DNA of 40,951 bases from Candidatus Iainarchaeum sp. (lineage in GTDB: Archaea; Iainarchaeota; Iainarchaeia; Iainarchaeales; UBA10191): NCBI GenBank assembly GCA_030649735.1, contig JAUSFL010000019.1:1-40951 (forward strand). Reading direction: 5' to 3'. The notes under the pieces are model-generated. The model ran no database searches. It was not told the origin of the DNA and was given only the letters and a program-made list of their open reading frames with translations. Positions 33,368 through 39,919 of this stretch are shown in pieces. Made by a program: the position numbers and the translations under genes. Each line of letters starts with the position of its first letter. Positions within the stretch are counted from its first letter, which is position 1.

Positions 33368-34623
33368 TAAACTGCCTCTACCATTGTTTTTTCCAAAAGC
33401 GCGGCTTTTTCAGAAAGCGAAAAGACTTCAGAGTTTTCAAGGTTTTTCCAATAGACAATCCAGTCGTTCTTTTTCAAAAGCCCGTGGCATTTTTTGAAGT
33501 AAAATCCGTTAATTGGATTGCTGTTGGAAGAGCGCCACACAATTTTAGGGTATTTTTTTGATAATTCTGCCCAAAGGCTTTTTCCAAGGCCGGTTCCCTG
33601 GCATGTTGGGTGTACTGCAAACTTGTCCATGTATGCAATTCCGTCAATTTCTTTAATCACTGCGGCGCCGCAGTATTCTTTTTCAAAGAATATTTCCTTT
33701 ATGCCATTGTCAAAATAGCCTTTAACAAGCTTTTTTCCGAAAGATTCTTCTAAAAGCCCCGTTAACTTTCCAACATCGGCTTCTCCAAGATTTTCGGCTG
33801 AATTTATGCTGTAAAGCTTGATGAATGTTCCGCTTCCTTCAATGGTGAATATTTCTTTCAGCAGGTTTTCTGCAGAAGTTATTACCACACTGCAGTCAGG
33901 CATTGATTTCAGAAAGTCGGACAGTTCCTTGATTTTCAGCAGCATTCCGCCGCTGATTCCCTCAAGCCCTTCATCAAGCGAAGCATTTATGAAAGGAATT
34001 ATTTTTCCATTCTCATCCAAGACTCCGCCGGTTTCAGTGAGCATAATGAATTTTTTTGGTTTAATTGCCTTGGCAATTTCCTTGGCCGCGCTGTCGGCAT
34101 TAATATTCAGCAAGACTCCTTTCCATTCTCCAATGGGGCTTATTACTGGGGTTTTTCCTGACTTGATTGCAGAAATTATTTTTTCAGAATCCACTTTCTT
34201 CACTTCACCGACAAGCCCGTAGCCTTCCAAAATGTCACATTCAAGCAAGCCTTCAAGGCAGACTGCGCTGCCGCCTTTGGCATTGATTCTCTCCACAAGG
34301 CTTTTGTTCAATTGCCCGAAAACATCCTTGATTATTGGAATGTCGGCTTCGCCAGTGACTCTTAATCCATTGATTTTTTTTGAGAGGGGCAGTTTTTTGT
34401 CAAGCGTCGCTCCAGCCCCGTGAATTACTATTGGATAAATCTTCAGGGAATTCAATGCAGCAATTCTTTCAGCGATGCTCTCAAAATGGCTTTCGAGTGT
34501 TTCGCCGCTGATTTTCAGGACAGCAAACTGCTCGGCGGGAGTTTCCCTGATTTTTTCAAGAAACATTTCAAACTCCTTGCCGCTTCCAAGGTCTTTGCTC
34601 AATTTTGCCAAGCTGTCATTCAA
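33367..34623 (-). CDS. Bifunctional-type N-acetylglutamate synthase/kinase (kinase plus GNAT fusion)
   Basis: 418 residues, two domains. N-terminal amino-acid-kinase domain (about 30-270): FAVLKISGE, IVIHGAG, INGLRVTGEAD, LNINADSAA, LTETGGVLDENGK, SGGMLLKI. C-terminal GNAT domain (about 290-400): VHPTCQGTGLGKSLW binds acetyl-CoA and IVWRSSNSNPINGFYFKKC matches the WRSR-x-NP-x-N-x-WYF signature of vertebrate-type N-acetylglutamate synthases. The chain resembles the NAGS/K enzymes of Xanthomonas-like bacteria and mitochondria. The start is TTG 34623, with AGGGGTG 6 bases upstream; a longer frame to 34683 lacks a binding site. Coupled to argC. Arginine inhibition is typical of the family. Confidence 0.9.
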   Translation of the reverse strand: MNDSLAKLSKDLGSGKEFEMFLEKIRETPAEQFAVLKISGETLESHFESIAERIAALNSLKIYPIVIHGAGATLDKKLPLSKKINGLRVTGEADIPIIKDVFGQLNKSLVERINAKGGSAVCLEGLLECDILEGYGLVGEVKKVDSEKIISAIKSGKTPVISPIGEWKGVLLNINADSAAKEIAKAIKPKKFIMLTETGGVLDENGKIIPFINASLDEGLEGISGGMLLKIKELSDFLKSMPDCSVVITSAENLLKEIFTIEGSGTFIKLYSINSAENLGEADVGKLTGLLEESFGKKLVKGYFDNGIKEIFFEKEYCGAAVIKEIDGIAYMDKFAVHPTCQGTGLGKSLWAELSKKYPKIVWRSSNSNPINGFYFKKCHGLLKKNDWIVYWKNLENSEVFSLSEKAALLEKTMVEAV

Positions 34624-34700
34624 AAAAACACCCCTAAGGTAAATTGCAGCGCGGGAAAAAGATATTCTTAACGATCCAAACAAAACAACAAATTACTAAC

Positions 34701-34733
34701 TTGTTCCAAATGAAACAAACTAGTATATTTTTT
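34701..34733. promoter_or_regulatory. Divergent promoter: 18-bp dyad next to a TATA box
   Basis: TTGTTCCAAATGAAACAA (34701-34718) is an imperfect inverted repeat, arms TTGTTyCA/TGrAACAA with one mismatch. It directly abuts TAGTATATTTTTT (34721-34733), the likely TATA box for the ACT-domain gene whose ATG is 25-28 bases further on. On the argBC side, AACAA-type half sites continue to about 34679, before a weaker TATA-like AAGAATATCTTT. Looks like an operator for arginine control of both units. Confidence 0.5.
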
Positions 34734-34757
34734 AACATTTGCCCGTATTATTGTGTC

Positions 34758-35396
34758 ATGCAGAAAACCACTACAGAGCTCACGCAAGAGTACATAAAAG
34801 AGCATTTTGACGTGAAAAGCTGCCTTAAGAAGGGAATCATAAATTATTCAGCGCTGGCGCGCCTAATTGGAAAGGAGTTAAGGATTGAAAAGCAAAGCTC
34901 CAAGGAGGCAATCCTTGTCGCTGCAGTAAGAATGCAAAAGACCCTTGAAAAAGAGGCAAGCATTGAAAAGAAAGTCAAGGAACTGCTTTCAAAATCAGAG
35001 ACTGAAATAAAGAACAAGATTGTCGCATTGACTTTGGAAAAAGACGCGGATTTCGAGAAAATTCAGGGCCTGCAAAAGCAAATACTGCAGGATTCCGGCT
35101 GCTTTTACCTCATTCAAGGCTCAAACAGCAACACAGTAATAACCCAGCAAAACTATTTAGAGTCCATTAGCGCGAAGCTAAAGCACGACATAATCAAGGA
35201 GCGCCAGAACCTTGTCCTGATAAACTTCAAGACCCCGAAAGAAATAGAGCAGACAACCGGCGCAATCTATTACATCACTTCAATGTTTTCTGAAAACAAC
35301 GTTAATATTGTGGAATTCATTTCCTGCTGGACTGACACAATTTTAGTCATTGATTCAAAAGACCTAAGCAAGGCAATCAATTTCATCAAATTCTAG
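34758..35396 (+). CDS. Predicted ACT-domain regulator of amino-acid metabolism (COG2150-like)
   Basis: 212 residues. The N-terminal ~60 are helical with INYSALARLIGKEL followed by KEAILVAAVRM, a helix-turn-helix-like segment; residues about 140-212 form an ACT-like domain (YYITSMFSENNVNIVEFIS, then DTILVIDSKDLSKAINFI). The ACT fold usually binds an amino acid. From memory this matches the archaeal family COG2150. The frame extends upstream to 34644, but ATG 34758 lies at leaderless distance from a strong TATA box. Divergent from argBC, so it may control or sense arginine metabolism. Confidence 0.75.
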   Translation: MQKTTTELTQEYIKEHFDVKSCLKKGIINYSALARLIGKELRIEKQSSKEAILVAAVRMQKTLEKEASIEKKVKELLSKSETEIKNKIVALTLEKDADFEKIQGLQKQILQDSGCFYLIQGSNSNTVITQQNYLESISAKLKHDIIKERQNLVLINFKTPKEIEQTTGAIYYITSMFSENNVNIVEFISCWTDTILVIDSKDLSKAINFIKF

Positions 35397-35414
35397 ACTG
35401 AATACCACAAATTT

Positions 35415-35654
35415 TCATTTTAGCAGTTTTTCCTTCTCTTTCCTTGAAAGCCTTTTTATCTGCGCTTCGCGCTTTAACGCAAGGCTTTTTGTCTCGAGCG
35501 TTTCTGAAAAAACAAGTTTTACTGGAAGCTTTGCGCGAGTGTATTTTGAGGCCTTTCCAGAATTGTGGGCCTTGAGTCTTTTTTCCAAGTCTGGAGTGAA
35601 GCCGCAATAATAGCTGCCGTCACTGCATTCAAGCAAGTAAACAAAAAAAGCCAT
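35415..35654 (-). CDS. GIY-YIG nuclease-family protein (UPF0213-like)
   Basis: 79 residues. VYLLECSDGSYYCGFTPDLEKRL is the GIY-YIG-type core (Y-x-L and YYCG), followed by HNSGKASKYTRAKLPV, with Arg and Tyr at the expected positions, and EAQIKRLSRKEKEKL at the end. This is the short single-domain form found widely, with a predicted endonuclease active site; its biological role is unclear. Convergent with the ACT regulator gene. Confidence 0.88.
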   Translation of the reverse strand: MAFFVYLLECSDGSYYCGFTPDLEKRLKAHNSGKASKYTRAKLPVKLVFSETLETKSLALKREAQIKRLSRKEKEKLLK

Positions 35655-35687
35655 GCGATTAATTAACCGGTTAAAGAAGAAAAGGCT

Positions 35688-36227
35688 TTAGCGCGAATTG
35701 CGATTTTTCAATTCTTGCACTATTTTTTCAACCAATAATTTGGGGTTTCTTTCAAAAAAAACTTGGCCGTTAGTTTCCTTGCCTAATCTTTCCAACAATT
35801 CTTTCAGCAAGTCGGAAACTCTGCCGCTTCCTTCAAGTACTCCAATTAGTTTCCCTTCGTCAAAAGCAATTGTAAACTCATTTAAGGTTCCTAACGCCCC
35901 CTCAATAGTTATTATTGCATCAGAAGCGCGGATGTTAATTACATTTCTTCCCTTAAATCCAAATCCGGTAAAAATAATTATATCCAAGTTCTCTTCATTA
36001 AGCTCATATCTTTCTTTGTGTTCTTTCAAATCATGAGCTGGGGAAATTCCAATCACAAACCCATTTTTGCTTTTTGCCCCGCTTGCCGCTTCACCGGGCA
36101 ATCCAGGACAGGCGCCAGTAACAAGAATGCAATTATTTTCTGCAATTGCTTCCCCGACTTTAAATGCATTCTCTGAAGCAGCGCATTTTTTTGTGCCACC
36201 CATTACTCCAATAACAAACTTTCTCAA
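35688..36227 (-). CDS. SLOG/LOG-type nucleotide-binding protein (TIGR00725-like)
   Basis: 179 residues, Rossmann-like. VIGVMGGTKKCA, LVTGACPGLPGEAASGA, IGISPAHDLKEHKE and ITIEGALGTLNEFTIAFDEG are the nucleotide-binding motifs of the SLOG superfamily, with the GALGTLNE equivalent of the PGGxGTxxE motif of lysine-decarboxylase-like LOG proteins. The start is TTG 36227 with GGTGA 4 bases upstream. Such proteins sense or hydrolyse nucleotides; no specific substrate can be given. Confidence 0.85.
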   Translation of the reverse strand: MRKFVIGVMGGTKKCAASENAFKVGEAIAENNCILVTGACPGLPGEAASGAKSKNGFVIGISPAHDLKEHKERYELNEENLDIIIFTGFGFKGRNVINIRASDAIITIEGALGTLNEFTIAFDEGKLIGVLEGSGRVSDLLKELLERLGKETNGQVFFERNPKLLVEKIVQELKNRNSR

Positions 36228-36243
36228 TTAATCACCATTAAAC

Positions 36244-36326
36244 GCGGGGGACGAGATTTGAACTCGCGCTCCATTGCTGGAACCGGCTTAGCAGGCCGGC
36301 GCATTAGACCACTCTGCCACCCCCGC
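36244..36326 (-). tRNA. tRNA-Ser (GCT)
   Basis: Minus strand, 83 bases. Acceptor GCGGGGG pairs with CCCCCGC; the anticodon stem CCGGC/GCCGG encloses CTGCTAA, anticodon GCT; the long variable arm (TTCCAGCAATGGAGC region) marks a class II serine tRNA; T-loop TTCAAAT. CCA is not encoded and no intron is seen. Confidence 0.96.
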
Positions 36327-36426
36327 AAAGCGCGCTTTCGACTAAGAAATCTAGAGCGGGGAAACCAATAAAAACTAAAACGTTATTTTATATTTCATTA
36401 AAACCCTCAAAAACCGGCCATCCAAA

Positions 36427-36840
36427 ATGATCAACATCAGAACTGCTGTCAGAAAAGAACTTCCCCTAATTGATTCATTAAACCGCGAGGGCTTTGCCGA
36501 AGGCCTGGTTTTGAAGCGCTCCAAGAAAGACTTGAAGGCATTGATAAAGAACGAGAATATTTTTGTGGCAGTAAAAGACAATAAAGAGTTTGTCGGAATG
36601 GTAACTCTGGACTTTTATTCCAAAAGGCTTTCAGAGCTCAGGAGCATTTACATTAAGGAAAACTTCAGGAAATCAGGCGTTGGAAAAAAGCTTTTGGACG
36701 CTGTTTTTGAAAAGGCGAAAAGAATGCGCATTAAGGAAATAATGGTCATTACTTCCAAAGAATTGCGCCGATGGTTTTCCAAAAGCGGGTTCAACAACAA
36801 GCCGCACAAGTTCAAAATAGCGCTTTTCAAAAAGCTTTGA
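36427..36840 (+). CDS. GNAT N-acetyltransferase, short ArgA-like
   Basis: 137 residues. Acetyl-CoA-binding motif: SIYIKENFRKSGVGKKLLDAV (R-x-x-G-x-G). The preceding VLKRSKKDLKALIKNENIFVAV and LSELRSIYI resemble short N-acetylglutamate synthases (RS..L..I..F.V and AE..SLAV), and the end WFSKSGFN matches their F-x-K-x-GF. This would duplicate the GNAT domain of the nearby fusion protein, so it may instead acetylate another target such as a protein N-terminus. TATA-like CATTAAAACC at about 36396-36405 fits a leaderless ATG 36427. Confidence 0.75.
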   Translation: MINIRTAVRKELPLIDSLNREGFAEGLVLKRSKKDLKALIKNENIFVAVKDNKEFVGMVTLDFYSKRLSELRSIYIKENFRKSGVGKKLLDAVFEKAKRMRIKEIMVITSKELRRWFSKSGFNNKPHKFKIALFKKL

Positions 36841-36844
36841 GCTT

Positions 36845-37174
36845 TCAGCCCCTTTCAGCCAAGGCCTTCATTGTTGAAAACAATGCATTGCACCTGTCAA
36901 AAGCGTCCTTTAAAGTGGTTTTTTGCACTATGCTATTTCCTTCAACAAAATTGACTAATGCTTTTTCCTTGCAGCCGTCAATTCCTTGATAGACTCCGAC
37001 CTTTAATTCCAACCCTTCAACCTGCGCCTGGAGTTTTTTGTTGTTTCCAGCCAATGCCTTGAAGTTTGCGTCAAGCGAATTGCCCAAAACCCCCTGCTTT
37101 ACTTGCTCTTGCTGTGCGCAGCCCGCAAGAAGCAAAATCGCCAAAATCCCAAGAATTGCAAAGATTTCTTTCAT
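36845..37174 (-). CDS. Small predicted lipoprotein
   Basis: 109 residues. It begins with a signal sequence IFAILGILAILLLAGCAQQ whose LAGC is a lipobox, so the Cys is the likely lipid-anchored residue. The mature part is mostly helical with a coiled-coil-like segment (NKKLQAQVEGLELKVGVYQG) and two Cys. Function unknown; it faces the outside of the cell. ATG 37174 is leaderless from a TATA element shared with the divergent gene. Convergent with the GNAT gene, 4 bases apart. Confidence 0.75.
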   Translation of the reverse strand: MKEIFAILGILAILLLAGCAQQEQVKQGVLGNSLDANFKALAGNNKKLQAQVEGLELKVGVYQGIDGCKEKALVNFVEGNSIVQKTTLKDAFDRCNALFSTMKALAERG

Positions 37175-37193
37175 GCTTTAAATCAAGGCTGAA

Positions 37194-37206
37194 CGGTATT
37201 ATAATG
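37194..37206. promoter_or_regulatory. Shared bidirectional TATA element
   Basis: GGTATTATAATG reads as a TATA box in both directions (GTATTATAATG on plus, CATTATAATACC on minus). It lies 25-27 bases from ATG 37229 on the plus strand and about 25 bases from ATG 37174 on the minus strand, so both divergent genes would be leaderless and compete for the same core promoter. Confidence 0.5.
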
Positions 37207-37228
37207 TTTTCCAAAACCCTTTTGTTCA

Positions 37229-38164
37229 ATGAACACTGCAAAGCAAGTCGAGGAAATCCAGAAGAAAATTTTCGAAAAGGCATTTGTTGTTTCAGACTCG
37301 CGCTTCATACTGCCGCACGAGAAAAACACAGAGCTTGCAGAACAGTACTTTTCAGGCATTAAGGCATGGCAGGAAAATGTGATTGTTGTCGGAAACTTTG
37401 CAGAATGCTTCCAGTACCACACTCCGGAAAAGGCAATGCAAAAAATCCAAAAATACAAGGAAGGCTTTAGAAAACAATTCGGGCAAAACCCGGAATTCTT
37501 CAAGGGCGAAAATTTTGAAAAGGAAGTTTTGGACGCAATTTACCGCATTGACCCGTTCCTGAAGGAAAAAGACCTTTTGGTTTTCTTCAAGGCTTTTGAA
37601 AGGATTCTGGAATTTTTTGGGAACCGCAGAATATTTTTTGTCTTGGGCAACCTGGATTACTGCCTTGAAAGCTTTTACAAGGAATACTTGTCTTTAGGCG
37701 GGAAAGAATTGGGAATTTCATTCCTGCACTCGAACGAGGTTTTAAGGATTGAAAACTTTGAGTTTTATTCAATAAACTCTTTCGACAATTTTCCAAACCA
37801 CGAGCAAGGCTTTGACTCTGAAATCTCCAATATCCGCTCTCTTTTGAAGGAAAGCGACCCCGGTTGCGCGAGAATCTTGCTTTCCGACATTCCTTCAACG
37901 CGCGCAAACCCAAAGCTTGGCTCGAAAAAAATCAATGACTTCTTGAAGGAAGGATTGTTTGACTTTCATTTTTTCGGCCACAAGATTGGCGAAAGCGGCC
38001 GCTCCAGCATTACCACAGTGGACTTTCAAGGCATTTCAAAAAAAATCGGATTTTACAACGCGTTCATTGAGAAAATCCAGAAAAAGCAGGAAGAGAAAGC
38101 ATTTGAAGAATTCTTTGAAAAGCCGGGCGAACAGAAAACGCTTGAAGGATTCTTTGGAAAATAA
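37229..38164 (+). CDS. Metallophosphoesterase-like pseudoenzyme with C-terminal PIP box
   Basis: 311 residues. The order of strands matches calcineurin-like phosphoesterases, but the metal ligands are replaced: FVVSDSRF for DxH (Asp23 kept, His lost), VIVVGNFAEC for GDxxD (Asn56), VLGNLDYC for GNHD (Leu142), ILLSDIPS for the single His motif, and FFGHKIG for GHTH (His251 kept, second His lost). The protein ends QKTLEGFFGK; Gln302-Leu305-Phe308-Phe309 is a canonical PCNA-interacting (PIP) box, preceded by a charged linker. This suggests a PCNA-bound factor in replication or repair with lost or altered catalysis. Leaderless ATG at 37229. Confidence 0.75.
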   Translation: MNTAKQVEEIQKKIFEKAFVVSDSRFILPHEKNTELAEQYFSGIKAWQENVIVVGNFAECFQYHTPEKAMQKIQKYKEGFRKQFGQNPEFFKGENFEKEVLDAIYRIDPFLKEKDLLVFFKAFERILEFFGNRRIFFVLGNLDYCLESFYKEYLSLGGKELGISFLHSNEVLRIENFEFYSINSFDNFPNHEQGFDSEISNIRSLLKESDPGCARILLSDIPSTRANPKLGSKKINDFLKEGLFDFHFFGHKIGESGRSSITTVDFQGISKKIGFYNAFIEKIQKKQEEKAFEEFFEKPGEQKTLEGFFGK

Positions 38165-38236
38165 AAAAAAAGGGAAAAGCGCCCGAGGGTGAATAGTCCT
38201 GCGAGAACTCTTTAGCGAGCTATAAGACCTCCATTT
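38165..38236. other. GC-richer intergenic segment, 3' flank of the ribbon-helix-helix gene
   Basis: Between the phosphoesterase-like stop and the small minus-strand gene. It contains repeated GCGAG words and, read on the minus strand, an interrupted pairing of GAGGTCTTATAG with CTATTCACCCTC followed by a T-run. It may be a 3' UTR/terminator or a small RNA; no tRNA or box C/D pattern could be matched. Confidence 0.3.
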
Positions 38237-38368
38237 TTATTTTTTGTGCGAGCTTAAAAGGCGTAATAGGATTGTTTCGTAAGTTTCGCCTTTCTTGCCC
38301 ACAGCCTTAAGCTTTTCCCGGGTTTCAGGGGTTAATTGGATTGTTGTAATACCAGTTTTGTAAGGCAT
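38237..38368 (-). CDS. 43-residue ribbon-helix-helix/antitoxin-like protein (DUF7557-like)
   Basis: A short gene opening at ATG 38368: TGITTIQLTPETREKLKAVG then KKGETYETILLRLL. The TTIQL strand followed by two helices with GKKGETYExILxRLL is the pattern of the archaeal DUF7557 family, similar to small ribbon-helix-helix antitoxins. TATA-like TTTTATTAAC (38391-38400) on the minus strand puts the transcript start at the ATG. No toxin gene follows directly, so it is either an orphan antitoxin or a free-standing DNA-binding protein. Confidence 0.7.
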   Translation of the reverse strand: MPYKTGITTIQLTPETREKLKAVGKKGETYETILLRLLSSHKK

Positions 38369-38434
38369 GTTTTATATGAAGCCTATAGTGGTTAATAAAA
38401 CTAGCTGTTCATAAAAAGATTTAATGCTTAAAAC

Positions 38435-38464
38435 ATAGGCACTACAACTACCTGTAGTGCCTAT
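38435..38464. repeat. Perfect 12-bp inverted repeat upstream of the surface-protein gene
   Basis: ATAGGCACTACA at 38435-38446 and its exact reverse complement TGTAGTGCCTAT at 38453-38464, with a 6-base loop. It lies just before a TATA-like TCTTTTAA (about 38475-38483) and the gene at 38506. The same word occurs at 39182-39206 (both arms) and once at 39390-39400. Position upstream of the TATA box suits an activator or repressor site. Confidence 0.8.
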
Positions 38465-38505
38465 TTGTAGCAAGTCTTTTAAGAACTTTAAAAGAATTGT
38501 TAGTT

Positions 38506-39162
38506 ATGAAAAAACTTTTCTTACTCCTTTCCCTTTTGTTAATGACTATTTTTTATAATTCAGTACTGGCTGCTCAAAGTAGTGAAAATTATCTTAATTG
38601 CGTTGCTGATAAAATAAGTTCCTTTTGCGCGAAAGATATAATTGGATATTCTTGTGAAAAAAACCCAAGCTATAGCCCTGATCAGAATAATTATTATAAT
38701 TGCGTAAAAGCTACTCCAACAAAGGAAGCAATCTTAAAAATTATAAAAGATTTTGATGCTAACACCCCAATAGTTTTTGAAACTGGGAGTGGAGCAGTTG
38801 TTTTGGCTTGCTTAGATCCATTAACACAAAACGTAAGATACTTGGGTTATAACCAACCCGAACAATACTCTTTTGATAATCAAGTCTTGTCCTGCCCGGA
38901 AAACAATGTTACTGTTAATGCCCCAAATGCAAATGTTGCGATTGGTTCGCCAGGCGCAAAACAAACACAAGGGGATACTTATGAAAACAACCCCTCTAGC
39001 AATTTTGCAAATAATGCTACTGGCGCAGTTATAAACCAAAGTAATCAAAACATAACAATAAACTTTACACTGGCTTTAGAGCTTGCTTTGCTAGGATCAG
39101 CAATAACTTTTACATTTTTTGAATTACAAAATCAGATGAAAAAGCGCAAAAATAAGACTTAA
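38506..39162 (+). CDS. Predicted surface protein with signal peptide and C-terminal anchor
   Basis: 218 residues. Signal peptide: KKLFLLLSLLLMTIF with cleavage near SVLAAQ. The outside part has six Cys in the first ~110 residues and then a Asn/Thr/Gly-rich, probably disordered region with many N-glycosylation sequons (NVT, NAT, NQS, NIT, NFT). A single membrane helix (LALELALLGSAITFTFF) and a short basic tail (KKRKNK) anchor the C-terminus inside. No family recognised. Codon use is more AT-rich than upstream genes. ATG 38506 is preferred over TTG 38497. Bracketed by the two inverted repeats. Confidence 0.75.
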   Translation: MKKLFLLLSLLLMTIFYNSVLAAQSSENYLNCVADKISSFCAKDIIGYSCEKNPSYSPDQNNYYNCVKATPTKEAILKIIKDFDANTPIVFETGSGAVVLACLDPLTQNVRYLGYNQPEQYSFDNQVLSCPENNVTVNAPNANVAIGSPGAKQTQGDTYENNPSSNFANNATGAVINQSNQNITINFTLALELALLGSAITFTFFELQNQMKKRKNKT

Positions 39163-39181
39163 ATTCTGTAAATTAAAGTGC

Positions 39182-39206
39182 GTAGTGCCTATGTTGTAGG
39201 CACTAC
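39182..39206. repeat. Second inverted repeat of the same word, between convergent genes
   Basis: GTAGTGCCTA (39182-39191) and TAGGCACTAC (39197-39206) form a 10-bp stem with a 5-base loop. The words equal those of the dyad at 38435-38464. It covers the last codons of the minus-strand regulator gene and follows the surface-protein stop, so it might also act as a two-way terminator, though no T-run follows. Confidence 0.8.
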
Positions 39207-39721
39207 AATCTATAAGTCAAGAACTTGTTGTCTTTTTTTGGCTCTATTGCCTTAATGTAATCATTTAATTGTTGGATTAGTTGTTTGGCTTCTTGGGTTT
39301 CTTTTACTAGGCTTTTGTTTTTGTTGTCTATGAGTTTTGTTTGTTTGCCGTCAAAGCGGATTATGTATTCTGTTTCGAACTCGCAGGCCGTAGTGCCTAT
39401 TTCTATTAGTTTTTGCAACTCTTTAGGCAATCTTTGCAATTGGTTGACTTTTCTTTCAATGATTTTTTCAAAATCCTTCACTGCATTAATTGCATAGTAT
39501 GTTGTGGGGTCTGTTCCAGTGCTTGCAATGATTTTTTCACGAATTAGGTCTTTTAGCACTTGGTAGATTTTGTTAATGCTTATTTGGGTTTCGTGGCTTA
39601 ATTGCTTGGCGGTTTTGACGTCTCCAAACATTAACGCATGATAGATTTTAGCATGCATTAAACCAAAGCCGGAAATTGCATTACTGAACAAACTCCTAAT
39701 CCTCAAAATCCTTTCATCCAT
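39203..39721 (-). CDS. TrmB-like winged-helix transcription regulator
   Basis: 172 residues. The N-terminal ~75 form a winged helix (LMHAKIYHALMFGDVKTAKQLSHETQISINKIYQVLKDL, then IASTGTDPTTYYAI as the wing), close to TrmB-type regulators; the rest is coiled-coil-like helix (FEKIIERKVNQLQRLPKELQ). No sugar-binding domain is present. ATG 39721 is preferred over a longer frame from 39775 because GGGAG lies 4 bases upstream and the TATA box at 39765-39772 would fall inside the longer ORF. Convergent with the surface-protein gene; likely regulator of it through the GTAGTGCCTA words. Confidence 0.8.
   Translation of the reverse strand: MDERILRIRSLFSNAISGFGLMHAKIYHALMFGDVKTAKQLSHETQISINKIYQVLKDLIREKIIASTGTDPTTYYAINAVKDFEKIIERKVNQLQRLPKELQKLIEIGTTACEFETEYIIRFDGKQTKLIDNKNKSLVKETQEAKQLIQQLNDYIKAIEPKKDNKFLTYRL
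39390..39400. repeat. Single copy of the dyad word inside the TrmB-like gene
   Basis: GTAGTGCCTAT is an 11-base exact match to one arm of the inverted repeats at 38435-38464 and 39182-39206. It lies within the coding region (codons for Ile-Gly-Thr-Thr), so it may be an intragenic half site or chance. Confidence 0.5.
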
Positions 39722-39764
39722 AAAACTCCCAAAATTCTCCCTAATACAATTGCCGCTTTCACGG

Positions 39765-39772
39765 TTTATATA
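39765..39772 (-). promoter_or_regulatory. TATA box of the TrmB-like gene
   Basis: TATATAAA on the minus strand, about 22-25 bases before the expected transcript start near 39743, giving a short leader with GGGAG before ATG 39721. The 39776-39919 gap beyond it holds no gene I can support. Confidence 0.5.
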
Positions 39773-39919
39773 CATAAGGTTTAATTCGAATCAACCAACA
39801 GGTTGAAAAAATTAGAAGAAAAAGCATGGCAAACAGCAATGAAAGAGTAAGTTTATTCGTTTAGGGTTCTTTTAGAGCTTCCTACTGGAGTTCCTTGCTC
39901 TTTTGGGATTTTGAATTCT

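Noticed and set aside
34644..34757. N-terminal extension of the ACT-domain gene
   Set aside because: The extension runs through the dyad and TATA box and has no family-like sequence; ATG 34758 is the better start.
38165..38236. Third tRNA gene
   Set aside because: No acceptor stem closes, and no T-loop consensus or anticodon arm can be drawn.
38237..38368. Antitoxin of a toxin-antitoxin pair
   Set aside because: No toxin-like gene overlaps or follows it; the neighbour is convergent and unrelated.
38435..39206. Inverted repeats as a CRISPR fragment
   Set aside because: Only two dyads, no regular spacer size, and no cas genes.
39843..39919. Open frame on the minus strand downstream of the zinc protein (KLEEFKIPKEQGTP...)
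   Set aside because: It has no start codon after the preceding stop and no binding site; at most a remnant or an old frameshifted tail.
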